DNA of 64,000 nt from Mesorhizobium sp. ORS 3324 (GTDB lineage Bacteria; Pseudomonadota; Alphaproteobacteria; Rhizobiales; Rhizobiaceae): assembly GCA_000824825.2 (NCBI GenBank), contig LM655204.1:94999-158998 (forward strand). Reading direction: 5' to 3'. Of the stretch, positions 8,434 to 16,605 are shown one piece after another. The translations under genes were made by a program, and so were the position numbers. The notes under the pieces were generated by a model. The model saw nothing but the letters and a program-made list of their open reading frames with translations. It was not told where the DNA came from and did not search any database. Each line of letters starts with the position of its first letter. The stretch's first letter is position 1.

Positions 8434-9534
8434 CTAAAGAATCTCGGTCTTGGCAATATGGATGCCGAATCCCTCGAGGCCGACATAGTGGCGCTCGCGC
8501 GAGGCGATCAGGTTGATCGAGGAAATGCCGAGATCCCTCAGAATCTGCGCGCCGAGGCCGATCTCGCGCCATTCGTTCTCGCGCCGGCGCGCTTCCTCGT
8601 GATCCTCGCGGTCGCCGCTGGCGGGATGCTTGCGCTCCTGGTGGGCGACGCCGACGGACCCTTCGCGCAGATAGACGATGACGCCGCGCTTGCGCTCGCC
8701 CATCGCCTTCATGATGCCCTCCAGGCGGTGGCTGGTGCCGAAGACGTCGGTCACGACATCCTCCGAGTGCAGGCGCACCGGCACCTCCTCGCCGTCGCGG
8801 ATGTCGCCGAAGACGACCGCGACATGGTGCATGGAATCCCAGGGCAGCGTGTAGGTGAAGACCTGCGCCTTGCCGCCGGGCGTCTCGATGTCGGAGCAGG
8901 CGACGCGCTCGACCAGCGTCTCCTTGCGCTGCCGGTAGGCGATGAGATCGGCAACCGAGACCTGCTTCAGGCCATGTTGCTCGGCGAACGCCTGAACCTC
9001 GGGCCCGCGCTTGACGGTGCCGTCATCGTTGACCAGCTCGGAAATGACGCCGACCGGCGGCAGGCCGGCGAGCTTGCAGAGATCGACCGCGGCTTCGGTA
9101 TGGCCCGAGCGCATCAGCACGCCACCCTCGCGAGCGATCAGCGGGAAGATGTGGCCCGGACGGACGAAATCGGACGCGCCGACATTGCCGTTGGCAAGGT
9201 TGCGCACGGTGAGCGTGCGATCGTCGGCGGAGATGCCGGTCGTGGTGCCGTGCTTGAAATCGACGCTGACGGTGAAGGCGGTGGTGTGGGCGGAATCATT
9301 GTCGGCTACCATCGGCGCCAGGTTCAGCCGCCGCGCCTCCTCGCGCGGCATCGGCGTGCAGACGATGCCGGAAGTGTTGCGGATGATGAAGGCCATCTTC
9401 TCCGGCGTGCAATGGAGGGCAGCGACGATCAGGTCGCCCTCGTTCTCGCGCCCGTCATCGTCCATGACGACGACGATCTCGCCGCGCTCGAAGGCACGGA
9501 TCGCTTCGACGATCTTCTTCTGGTCGTATGGCAT
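8434..9534 (-). CDS. ribB: 3,4-dihydroxy-2-butanone-4-phosphate synthase with degenerate GTP cyclohydrolase II domain
   Basis: 366-residue riboflavin-pathway enzyme. Residues 1-~205 are a good RibB domain making the four-carbon unit from ribulose 5-phosphate: MDDDGRENEGDLIVAA holds the acidic metal ligands, and RSGHTEAAVDLCKLAGL the substrate loop. Residues ~215-366 align to GTP cyclohydrolase II, but where the zinc cysteines should be the protein has VRLHSEDVVTDVFGTSHRLE; all three cysteines are gone, so that half should lack GCH2 activity. This matches the RibBX type described in proteobacteria; a separate active RibA is expected elsewhere. Confidence 0.92.
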   Translation of the reverse strand: MPYDQKKIVEAIRAFERGEIVVVMDDDGRENEGDLIVAALHCTPEKMAFIIRNTSGIVCTPMPREEARRLNLAPMVADNDSAHTTAFTVSVDFKHGTTTGISADDRTLTVRNLANGNVGASDFVRPGHIFPLIAREGGVLMRSGHTEAAVDLCKLAGLPPVGVISELVNDDGTVKRGPEVQAFAEQHGLKQVSVADLIAYRQRKETLVERVACSDIETPGGKAQVFTYTLPWDSMHHVAVVFGDIRDGEEVPVRLHSEDVVTDVFGTSHRLEGIMKAMGERKRGVIVYLREGSVGVAHQERKHPASGDREDHEEARRRENEWREIGLGAQILRDLGISSINLIASRERHYVGLEGFGIHIAKTEIL

Positions 9535-9553
9535 GGGCGCTCGCTTCGCTCGC

Positions 9554-9640
9554 AGGGAATAGGGATTAGGCAGTAGGCAGGAAAAGGTTGTGCTAGGCTG
9601 GGCCGCGGCCCTACTGCCTATTCCCTACTGCCTACTCCCT
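9554..9640. repeat. inverted/direct TAGGCAGTAGGGAAT-type repeat
   Basis: AGGGAATAGGGATTAGGCAGTAGG at about 9554-9577 is answered by the complementary CTACTGCCTATTCCCTACTG, continuing CCTACTCCCT, at 9611-9640. The same short unit is iterated within each arm. The right arm overlaps the last codons and the stop of aroC. Confidence 0.6.
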
Positions 9641-10733
9641 TTCCTGTCTGTCCTCTATGCCGCAGATAGTGGTCCGCAATCGCGCAGGCAACCATGGCCT
9701 CGCCGATCGGCACGGCGCGGATGCCGACGCAAGGGTCGTGGCGGCCCTTGGTCATCACCTCGACGTCCTTGCCGTCCTTGTCGATCGACTTGCGCGGGGT
9801 CAGGATTGAGGATGTCGGCTTGACGGCGAAACGGGCGACGATCGCCTGGCCGGTCGAGATGCCGCCCAGAATGCCGCCGGCATTGTTGGAGAGAAACACC
9901 GGCTTGCCGTCATTGCCGATGCGCATCTCGTCGGCGTTCTGTTCGCCGGTGATGCGAGCGGCCTCGAAGCCGTTGCCGATCTCCACGCCCTTGACGGCGT
10001 TGATCGACATCAGGCCGGAAGCAATATCCTGGTCGAGCTTGGCGTAGATCGGCGCGCCGAGACCCGCAGGCACGCCCTCGGCAACGATCTCGATGACCGC
10101 GCCAACCGAGGAGCCGGCCTTGCGGATGCCGTCGAGATATTGGGTGAAAACGGGAACGGAGGCCGGGTCGGGCGTGAAGAACGGGTTTTCGGCGTCGCCG
10201 ACGAAATTCCAGTTCCAGTTGGCGCGATCTATTGATTTCTCGCCCATCGAGATCAGCGCGCCGCGCACCACAACGCCCGGCACCACCTTGCGGGCGAGAG
10301 CGCCTGCCGCCACCCGCGCGGCGGTTTCGCGCGCCGAGGAGCGGCCGCCGCCGCGGTGGTCGCGCAGGCCGTATTTTACGTCATAGGTATAGTCGGCATG
10401 ACCCGGCCGGTACTGGCGGGCGATCTCGCCATAGTCCTTGGAGCGCTGGTCGACATTCTCGATCAGCATCGACACCGGCGTGCCGGTGGTGATCATCGTC
10501 TCGCCGTCCTCGTCGAGGATGAAGCCGGAGAGGATCTTGACCTCGTCAGGCTCGCGGCGCTGGGTGACGAAACGCGACTGGCCCGGGCGGCGCCTGTCGA
10601 GCTCGGCCTGGATATCCTCGCGCTTGAAGCGGATGCCGGGCGGGCAGCCATCGATGACACAGCCGAGCGCGGCCCCATGGCTCTCACCCCAGGTGGTGAC
10701 GCGGAACAGATGGCCGAATGTGTTGTGAGACAT
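9618..10733 (-). CDS. aroC: chorismate synthase
   Basis: Final step of the shikimate pathway: converts EPSP to chorismate with reduced FMN. 371 residues. Starts MSHNTFGHLFRVTTWGESHG with the conserved GESHG, continues with DGCPPGI, RPGHADYTYDVKYG (~105) and RDHRGGGRSSARETAARVAA (~120). I chose the ATG at 10733, which is where the family's conserved N-terminus begins; a frame extending to 10799 is an unlikely leader. The last six residues and the stop come from a short dispersed repeat (see findings). Confidence 0.97.
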   Translation of the reverse strand: MSHNTFGHLFRVTTWGESHGAALGCVIDGCPPGIRFKREDIQAELDRRRPGQSRFVTQRREPDEVKILSGFILDEDGETMITTGTPVSMLIENVDQRSKDYGEIARQYRPGHADYTYDVKYGLRDHRGGGRSSARETAARVAAGALARKVVPGVVVRGALISMGEKSIDRANWNWNFVGDAENPFFTPDPASVPVFTQYLDGIRKAGSSVGAVIEIVAEGVPAGLGAPIYAKLDQDIASGLMSINAVKGVEIGNGFEAARITGEQNADEMRIGNDGKPVFLSNNAGGILGGISTGQAIVARFAVKPTSSILTPRKSIDKDGKDVEVMTKGRHDPCVGIRAVPIGEAMVACAIADHYLRHRGQTGKGVGSRE

Positions 10734-10985
10734 GGAAAAACGCCCTGCCCGGCAATTGGCCGGAAGTCCAAAGTGGTGCAGCGTCCTTGCGCGCCCCAAA
10801 GGACGCGCGGCGCTGCAGGCTGCGTTCTATTGGCGTTTTCCACAGCGGTCAAACGATGTTCGGCTGCATCAAACCGTGATCCGGCGGATTTAGTTTTGAC
10901 ACATTCGGTTGGTTTCTGCTCTCTTCCCATCCGCCGTTGAGGACCCGCCGCTGACCAGCCGGCGCAATGACCAAAGAGGACGACG

Positions 10986-11246
10986 ATGCGTACCCTGATT
11001 GGCGCGGTTGGCGCCATGCTGATGATTTCCACTGCCGCGTTCGCCGGCCAGACCGAAGGCCTTATCAAGAAGGTCGACAAGGACACGCTGACGCTGACGC
11101 TGAACGACGGAAAGTCCTACAAGCTCAACGCCGAGACCGATCTCGACGCACTGAAGCCCGGCATGGACATCGTCATCGCCTACGACGTGACCAACGGCGA
11201 GAATGTCGTCACCGATATGCAGCTGCCGGACAGCGACCAGAATTAG
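10986..11246 (+). CDS. DUF1344 family small exported protein
   Basis: 86 residues with a signal peptide (MRTLIGAVGAMLMISTAAFA, cut before GQTEG) and a compact mature domain: TEGLIKKVDKDTLTLTLNDG and later LKPGMDIVIAYDV, the pattern of DUF1344, a small beta-rich periplasmic family common in Rhizobiales. GAGG 8 bases before the ATG. Function unknown. Confidence 0.85.
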   Translation: MRTLIGAVGAMLMISTAAFAGQTEGLIKKVDKDTLTLTLNDGKSYKLNAETDLDALKPGMDIVIAYDVTNGENVVTDMQLPDSDQN

Positions 11247-11280
11247 GCCTCGCCCCCGCTGCCCAACAATTGGCGAGAGG

Positions 11281-11961
11281 TCATCCCGCAGCTATCGTGA
11301 TCGCTTCACCTTTCGCCTTTGTGAGGATTGTCGCCTCCGGCGCGATCGCAAACTGCTGGCAAAATGCGTCGAGGTAGTGTTGACCTTCATCCGCCCGTCC
11401 CAAGGCGATGAGGACGAGGCCCCGCGCCAAATCGGTTTGCACGTAGTTCTCTAAAGAGAAACGCCTGAACTCCATCTTTGCTCGTCGCTCGAAAGTGCCG
11501 GCGAGGTCCTTCAATGCCGCGATCTTCGACCAGTCCTGTCGAGCGGCCTTTGCGGCGGCCGATGCAGCCCGTTCGACATGATAGTCACGGTCGTTGCTGT
11601 AGAAAGAGCACCAGGCCGGGATCCGGCCTGACGAGTCGATGGGGTCTATACATAGATCAAAGGCGGCCGATTTCGCTGTTCTTTTCCACTTCAGTTTTCC
11701 ACCGCCGAAAATCGGTACAAAGTCGACCGATACGCCCCAGCAAGCAGAAAAGGTCATTCCTTTCACCGCCTGAAATTTCAGCAGATAGCGCATGTGATCT
11801 TTTGGGTCGCTCACCCAGAACAAATCGCCCACTCGCTGGAAATCTGATGCTAGAGAGTCCGCCAACACTCCAGCCACAACGTCGCCTAAGACCTGCCCAC
11901 GGCGGATTGGACGACCTAATTCCGGCCGTCGGCGAAATCTCTCGATCAAACTGAAGAACAT
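11281..11961 (-). CDS. uncharacterised cytoplasmic protein
   Basis: 226 residues, no signal peptide or membrane segment. Visible blocks are FQRVGDLFWVSDPKDHMRYL, FSACWGVSVDFVPIFGGG and KRTAKSAAFDLCIDP in the first half; the second half is helical (LENYVQTDLARGLVLIALGR) with a TPR-like feel. I do not recognise the family with confidence; the first half is loosely reminiscent of DUF4304-type proteins. Base composition is lower in GC than its neighbours, suggesting more recent acquisition. It is flanked by core genes with no mobility marks. Confidence 0.6.
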   Translation of the reverse strand: MFFSLIERFRRRPELGRPIRRGQVLGDVVAGVLADSLASDFQRVGDLFWVSDPKDHMRYLLKFQAVKGMTFSACWGVSVDFVPIFGGGKLKWKRTAKSAAFDLCIDPIDSSGRIPAWCSFYSNDRDYHVERAASAAAKAARQDWSKIAALKDLAGTFERRAKMEFRRFSLENYVQTDLARGLVLIALGRADEGQHYLDAFCQQFAIAPEATILTKAKGEAITIAAG

Positions 11962-12089
11962 GCAGTCTCATCGCAAACTCAAAATCGTAACCGGAGCATG
12001 GCCGATGAGCATTGCCGATTGCAACGATCAATTCATTGCCACCGTCGCAAAGGAGACCGCCCAGCCGCGATAAACAGGGGCAGATGGCC

Positions 12090-12677
12090 TTACAACCACT
12101 CCAAATCCCGGCCCTCGAGCCGGAGCAGCCGGTCCTGAGGGATCTCTAGGCCGGCGGCCTCCCGCTTGGACAGGCCGGCAACGAAGCGGAACAGGCAGCG
12201 CATGACACCGCCATGGGTGACGCAGACCGTCGGCTCTCGCAGCGCGTCGAACCACGGCTTGATCCGATCGAGCAGCATCTCGTAGCTTTCTGCGCCCTCG
12301 CCGGGCGGCTGGAAATCCCATTTGGCGTGCCGGCGCCCGTCGGTGGAGCCCGGAAGCCTGGCCTCGAGCTCGGCAAAGGTGAAGCTCTGCCAATCGCCGA
12401 AGCTCATCTCCACCAGGCGCGGATCGGTGCGGTAGGCGAGCGGATCGAGCCCCATCGCCGCGCGCATCAACTCCATCGTCTCACGGGTGCGGCGCATCGG
12501 GCTGGCGATGAAGTCGAAATCGGCCGGATTGCTGACGAACTCGGCCAGACGACGGCCGTTGCGGGTCGCCTGCTCGCGGCCGAGCGCGTTCATATCGGTG
12601 TCGGCCTGGCCTTGCAGGCGACCCTCCGCATTCCACTCCGTCTGGCCATGACGCGCGATGTAGACGAGCGGGTACAT
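12090..12677 (-). CDS. histidine phosphatase (phosphoglycerate mutase-like) family protein
   Basis: 195-residue protein with the phosphohistidine motif YIARHGQTEWNAEGRLQGQA near the N-terminus and the second His in CVTHGGVMRCLFRF (~155). Specificity within the superfamily (cofactor-dependent mutase, GpmB-like or small phosphatase) cannot be told. It follows fabI by 55 bases on the same strand and is conserved in that place between aroC and fabI in rhizobia. Confidence 0.88.
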   Translation of the reverse strand: MYPLVYIARHGQTEWNAEGRLQGQADTDMNALGREQATRNGRRLAEFVSNPADFDFIASPMRRTRETMELMRAAMGLDPLAYRTDPRLVEMSFGDWQSFTFAELEARLPGSTDGRRHAKWDFQPPGEGAESYEMLLDRIKPWFDALREPTVCVTHGGVMRCLFRFVAGLSKREAAGLEIPQDRLLRLEGRDLEWL

Positions 12678-12732
12678 CAGGTCTTCCGGAGGTCGGGCCA
12701 GGGCCTGGACGGACGAATGGTCGGAGAGAGAA

Positions 12733-13551
12733 TTAGTCCTTGACGGTCGAGATATCCGGCGCGTCGACCGCCTTCATGCCGACGACGTGGTAGCCGGAAT
12801 CGACGTGATGGACCTCGCCGGTCACGCCGCGCGACAGGTCCGACAGGAAGTAGACGCCGGAATCGCCGACCTCTTCCTGCGTCACCGTCTGCTTCAGCGG
12901 CGCATTGTACTCGTTCCACTTGAGGATATAGCGGAAGTCGCCGATGCCGGAGGCGGCGAGAGTCTTGATCGGGCCGGCCGAAATGGCATTGACGCGGATC
13001 TTCTTTGCGCCGAGGTCGACCGCAAGATAGCGCACGCTGGCTTCGAGGGCTGCCTTGGCCACACCCATGACATTGTAATGCGGCATCACCTTTTCGGCGC
13101 CGTAATAGGTCAGCGTTAGCAGCGAACCGCCTTCGGCCATCAGCGGCTCGGCGCGCTTGGCGATGGTGGTGAAGGAAAACACCGAAATGTCCATTGTGCG
13201 CAGGAAATTGTCGCGCGTCGTCTCGACATAGCGGCCGGTGAGCTCGTCCTTGTCGGAGAAGGCGATGGCATGGACGAGGAAGTCGAGCTTGCCCCAGTGC
13301 TTGGCGATGTCGGCAAAGACGGCATCGAGGCTCGCCGGATCGGTGACGTCACAATGGCCGGCGACATGCGCGTTAAGCTCCGCCGCCAGCGGCTCGACGC
13401 GCTTCTTGAATGCCTCGCCCTGATAGGTGAGCGCGATTTCTGCGCCGTGATCGACGCAGGCCTTGGCGATACCGAAAGCGATCGACCGATTGTTCGCGAC
13501 GCCGAGAATAAGGCCCCGCTTACCGGCCATAAGGCCCTGTACACCCGCCAT
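12733..13551 (-). CDS. fabI: enoyl-[acyl-carrier-protein] reductase (NADH)
   Basis: Last reductive step of fatty-acid elongation. 272-residue SDR-type FabI: GKRGLILGVANNRSIAFGIA is the atypical nucleotide-binding start, FLVHAIAFSDKDEL lies at ~95, and the catalytic Tyr/Lys pair is in YNVMGVAKAALEASVRYLA (Tyr-x6-Lys, ~158-165). C-terminal DSGYHVVGM closes the fold. Rhizobia often carry two fabI copies; whether this is the essential one is not visible. Confidence 0.96.
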   Translation of the reverse strand: MAGVQGLMAGKRGLILGVANNRSIAFGIAKACVDHGAEIALTYQGEAFKKRVEPLAAELNAHVAGHCDVTDPASLDAVFADIAKHWGKLDFLVHAIAFSDKDELTGRYVETTRDNFLRTMDISVFSFTTIAKRAEPLMAEGGSLLTLTYYGAEKVMPHYNVMGVAKAALEASVRYLAVDLGAKKIRVNAISAGPIKTLAASGIGDFRYILKWNEYNAPLKQTVTQEEVGDSGVYFLSDLSRGVTGEVHHVDSGYHVVGMKAVDAPDISTVKD

Positions 13552-13657
13552 GTGCGCGTTCTCCGCAAGAATATCTGCTTTGTGGAGCCCTATCGCACAG
13601 GCATAGAGCCCCTTTCAAGCGTTGAAAGCGGACTGTCCGCGGGAGAGCTTCGATCAA

Positions 13658-14587
13658 TCAGCCCTTTCGGCGGCGCAACAGCGCTTCGAGATCGGCATCT
13701 CCGCCTTCCGGCAGCATCAGCCGGACATGGGCGTAGAGGTCGCCGTGGCCGCCGGCTTTTTCCGGCAGGCCCCTGCCCTTCAGGCGCAGCACCTTGTCCG
13801 AACTCGACCATGGCGGGACGTTGACCGCGAGCTTGCCGGTCGGCGTCTCAACCGCCACCTTGGCGCCGAGCACCGCGTCGGCCAGATCGACAGGCAGGTC
13901 GACATGCAGGTCGCGCCCTTCGATGCGATAGCGCGCATGGCGGCGGATGTGGATCTTGACCAGCGCGTCGCCCGGCTGACCGGGCCCCTGCTCGCCCTGC
14001 CCCTTCAGCCGGATGGTCTGGCCATCCTCGACATAGGCTGGCAGCTTGACCGCCATCTTGCGGCCGTCGGGGAACATCGCCGTCACCTTCTCGGCGGTGG
14101 CCGCCTCCTCGACAGTGATATCCAGCGTGACGTTCAGATCAGGCGCCTGCATCGGCTGGCGGCGATCGCCACCCCTGCCCGCACCGCGCGCGCCCGAAAA
14201 GGCATCGCCGAAGATCTGGCTGAAAATGTCGCTGTTGCCGTCGAACGGATCGCCGCCCGGACGCCCCGTGCGGAATTCGAAATGCGCGGCTCCGGGGCCT
14301 TGCTGGCGACGGAAACCGGCGAACGGATCGCCGCCGGCCGCGCCCTCGAAGCCCTGGAATCGCGGCTTGCCGGCGGCGTCGATCTCGCCGCGGTCGTAAG
14401 CGGCGCGCCGCTTCTCGTCGCCGACGATCTCGTAAGCCTGGTTGGCGGCGGCAAAACGCTCCTTCGCCTTCGGATCATTCGGATTCTGGTCCGGATGATG
14501 CTGCTTGGCGAGCTTGCGGTACGCCGATTTTATGTCCTTGGCCGATGCGTTCTTGGCAACGCCCAGCACCTCATAGGGGTCGCGCAT
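13658..14587 (-). CDS. class II DnaJ/CbpA-type J-domain cochaperone
   Basis: 309 residues: J domain 1-70 starting MRDPYEVLGVAKNASAKDIK with the HPD motif in KQHHPDQNPND, a Gly/Phe-rich linker (~75-135) and the two beta-barrel C-terminal substrate-binding domains (VTLDITVEEAATAEKV; LPVDLADAVLGAKVAVETP). There is no zinc-finger region, so it is CbpA-like rather than DnaJ proper. ATG at 14587 is chosen because the J domain starts there; five more residues are possible. Confidence 0.93.
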   Translation of the reverse strand: MRDPYEVLGVAKNASAKDIKSAYRKLAKQHHPDQNPNDPKAKERFAAANQAYEIVGDEKRRAAYDRGEIDAAGKPRFQGFEGAAGGDPFAGFRRQQGPGAAHFEFRTGRPGGDPFDGNSDIFSQIFGDAFSGARGAGRGGDRRQPMQAPDLNVTLDITVEEAATAEKVTAMFPDGRKMAVKLPAYVEDGQTIRLKGQGEQGPGQPGDALVKIHIRRHARYRIEGRDLHVDLPVDLADAVLGAKVAVETPTGKLAVNVPPWSSSDKVLRLKGRGLPEKAGGHGDLYAHVRLMLPEGGDADLEALLRRRKG

Positions 14588-14687
14588 GCTTCCTGCCTGC
14601 AAGAGAAGATGGATTCACGGGTCGCTCCCTATATGCGCCCGGATAGGAAGAAATTCCAGTAGCATGAAAGCATTCGGCGACCGAAAG

Positions 14688-15152
14688 TCAGAGCGCCTTG
14701 AACTCCTGCATGCGCCAGCCGCCGGCGCCGGCCATGCAAAGCTCGCCCTTGTACAAGGCGACGCCGTCGAAGCTCTCTCGCGTGGCGGTGAAGCTGCGGC
14801 AGGTCAGGCCACCATCCTTGAGCTCCACCAGCTCGGTGATCGAGCCACGCGAGCCGGTGCCGGCGTTGGCCCAGGGCACAGCCTGGCCACCGAGTTCCTG
14901 GATGTCGGCGGATGAGACCGCGTTGCCGATTGTGGTCTGGTCGGAGTCATTGTCGCTGATTGCGGGCGCGGCAGGCGCGGAAGGCGCGCTGGAGGTGATG
15001 ATCGAGCGGTCGACCTCCGCCTTCTCGAGGCTGAAGCCGCCGGCGCCGCAGGCGGCAAGCGGAAGCGCCAATATCAGCACCGCAGCCCTGGCGCTGGCCG
15101 AAGCGATAACGCTCCATTGCCCGCTGTCAAAAGCTTGCGCGATACGCGACAA
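14688..15152 (-). CDS. RT0821/Lpp0805-type surface lipoprotein
   Basis: 154 residues from a TTG at 15152 that sits 8 bases after GGAGGAG; no ATG gives a better start. The leader ends in a lipobox (VLILALPLAACGAGG), so the protein should be lipidated and anchored in a membrane. The C-terminal half (GNAVSSADIQ, GSITELVELKDGGLTCRSFT, GGWRMQEFKAL) matches the small surface-antigen family named after Rickettsia RT0821 and Legionella Lpp0805. Divergent from pdxH, with start codons only 40 bases apart. Confidence 0.78.
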   Translation of the reverse strand: MSRIAQAFDSGQWSVIASASARAAVLILALPLAACGAGGFSLEKAEVDRSIITSSAPSAPAAPAISDNDSDQTTIGNAVSSADIQELGGQAVPWANAGTGSRGSITELVELKDGGLTCRSFTATRESFDGVALYKGELCMAGAGGWRMQEFKAL

Positions 15153-15192
15153 TCGGCGAACTCCTCCCGCAACGTTAAAAATTTGGAAAATT

Positions 15193-15810
15193 ATGGCCGA
15201 AACTGAGTTAACAAGCGGTGACTTCACAGAGGCGGCGGAGCCGTTCCGGCTCTTTGCCGGATGGCTGGAGGACGCCACCAAGAGCGAGATCAACGACCCC
15301 AACGGCGTGGCGCTGGCCACAGTCGACGCCGACGGCATGCCGGATGTGCGGATGGTGCTGCTCAAGGGGTTCGACGAAAAGGGATTTGTCTTCTACACGA
15401 ATTTCGAGAGCGCCAAGGGCCGCGAGATTCTAGGCAACATGAAGGCGGCGATGTGCTTCCACTGGAAATCCTTGCGCCGCCAGGTGCGCGTGCGCGGGCC
15501 GGTGGAGGTCGTCAGCGACGCCGAAGCCGACGCCTATTATGCGACGCGGCCGCGCGGCAGCCGCATCGGCGCCTGGGCCTCGAAGCAGTCGCGGCCGCTG
15601 GAAAGCCGCTTCGCGCTGGAGAAGGCGGTGGCTGAATACACGGCCCGCTACGCCATCGGCGACATCCCGCGGCCGAAATACTGGTCCGGCTTCCGCATCC
15701 TGCCGCGGACGATCGAGTTCTGGCACGACAGGCCGTTCCGCCTGCACGACCGCGTGGTGTTCTCGCGCAACGCCGAGGGCGGCTGGGACAAGACCAGGCT
15801 TTATCCCTGA
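15193..15810 (+). CDS. pdxH: pyridoxamine 5'-phosphate oxidase
   Basis: FMN-dependent oxidase giving pyridoxal 5'-phosphate, 205 residues. FMN and substrate contacts are visible in DVRMVLLKGFDEKGFVFYTN, FHWKSLRRQVRVRGPVE and the C-terminal RFALEKAVAEYTARY and RILPRTIEFWHDRPFRLHDR followed by W-x-x-x-RLYP. The ATG at 15193 gives the normal family start. Known to be linked with fabI/dnaJ in this order in rhizobia. Confidence 0.97.
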   Translation: MAETELTSGDFTEAAEPFRLFAGWLEDATKSEINDPNGVALATVDADGMPDVRMVLLKGFDEKGFVFYTNFESAKGREILGNMKAAMCFHWKSLRRQVRVRGPVEVVSDAEADAYYATRPRGSRIGAWASKQSRPLESRFALEKAVAEYTARYAIGDIPRPKYWSGFRILPRTIEFWHDRPFRLHDRVVFSRNAEGGWDKTRLYP

Positions 15811-15829
15811 AGGATGGGGCTGAGCGGAC

Positions 15830-16582
15830 TCAGCCTTTCTTGCGCGTCATGAAGGCAGTGAGCGCGGCGCGGGCCTCGTCGGATTTCAGCCGCTCGCGGA
15901 AATGCTCGCTCTCGATCCTGATGCGGGCGACGAGCTCCTCGCGAGAGCCGCGCATCAGGTCGCGGGCGATCTTCAGCGCCTGCGGCGGCTTGGCGGCGAT
16001 GTCGGCAGCCGCGGCCAGCACCGCGCCTTCCAGCGCATCGTCCGCGACCACCTCGTAGATCAGGCCGGCGGCCTTGGCGCGCTCGGCGGAAAAGCCTTCA
16101 CCGAGACCGAGCAGCGCGAAGGCGCCCTGCCGGCCGAGGATTTGCGGCGCCAGCAGGCTGGAGCCGGCCTCCGGCACGAGGCCGAGGTCGACGAAGGGCG
16201 TGCGGAAGAGCGTGCGCGGCGTGGCGAAAGTCAGGTCGCAATGCAGATTGAGCGTCGTGCCGATGCCGACGGCGATGCCGTCGACGCCCGAGACCATCGG
16301 CTTCTCCACCTTGGCCAGCGCCATCAGGAAGTCCCAGACCTCGCTGCCGCCCTCGCCGCCAGTGGCAACGACGAGGAAGTCGGCAAGATCGTTGCCTGCG
16401 GAAAAGGCGCCGGGCACGCCGAGAAAGACGTGGACGCGAACCGCCGGATCGGCATCACCCTCGGCAAGAGCCGCCGACATTTTCGCGTACATGGCGCGCG
16501 TCAGCGCATTCTTCTTGTCCGGCCGGTTCATGCGAATGATCTGCACGGCGCCTTGACGCTCGATGAGGATATGGTCGGTCAC
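15830..16582 (-). CDS. enoyl-CoA hydratase/isomerase family protein
   Basis: 250-residue crotonase-fold protein. Oxyanion-hole stretches GAFSAGNDLADF (~62) and KPMVSGVDGIAVGIGTTLNL (~95) are clear; LVPEAGSSLLAPQ carries the usual second glutamate position. Start is a GTG at 16582 with GAAGGA 7 bases upstream; a longer ATG frame adds only Arg-rich shadow sequence. Downstream of the acyl-CoA dehydrogenase by 23 bases, so the pair probably form a two-gene beta-oxidation operon. Substrate length or branching cannot be inferred. Confidence 0.9.
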   Translation of the reverse strand: MTDHILIERQGAVQIIRMNRPDKKNALTRAMYAKMSAALAEGDADPAVRVHVFLGVPGAFSAGNDLADFLVVATGGEGGSEVWDFLMALAKVEKPMVSGVDGIAVGIGTTLNLHCDLTFATPRTLFRTPFVDLGLVPEAGSSLLAPQILGRQGAFALLGLGEGFSAERAKAAGLIYEVVADDALEGAVLAAAADIAAKPPQALKIARDLMRGSREELVARIRIESEHFRERLKSDEARAALTAFMTRKKG

Positions 16583-16605
16583 GGTCGGTCCTTCGAATCT
16601 GAGGG

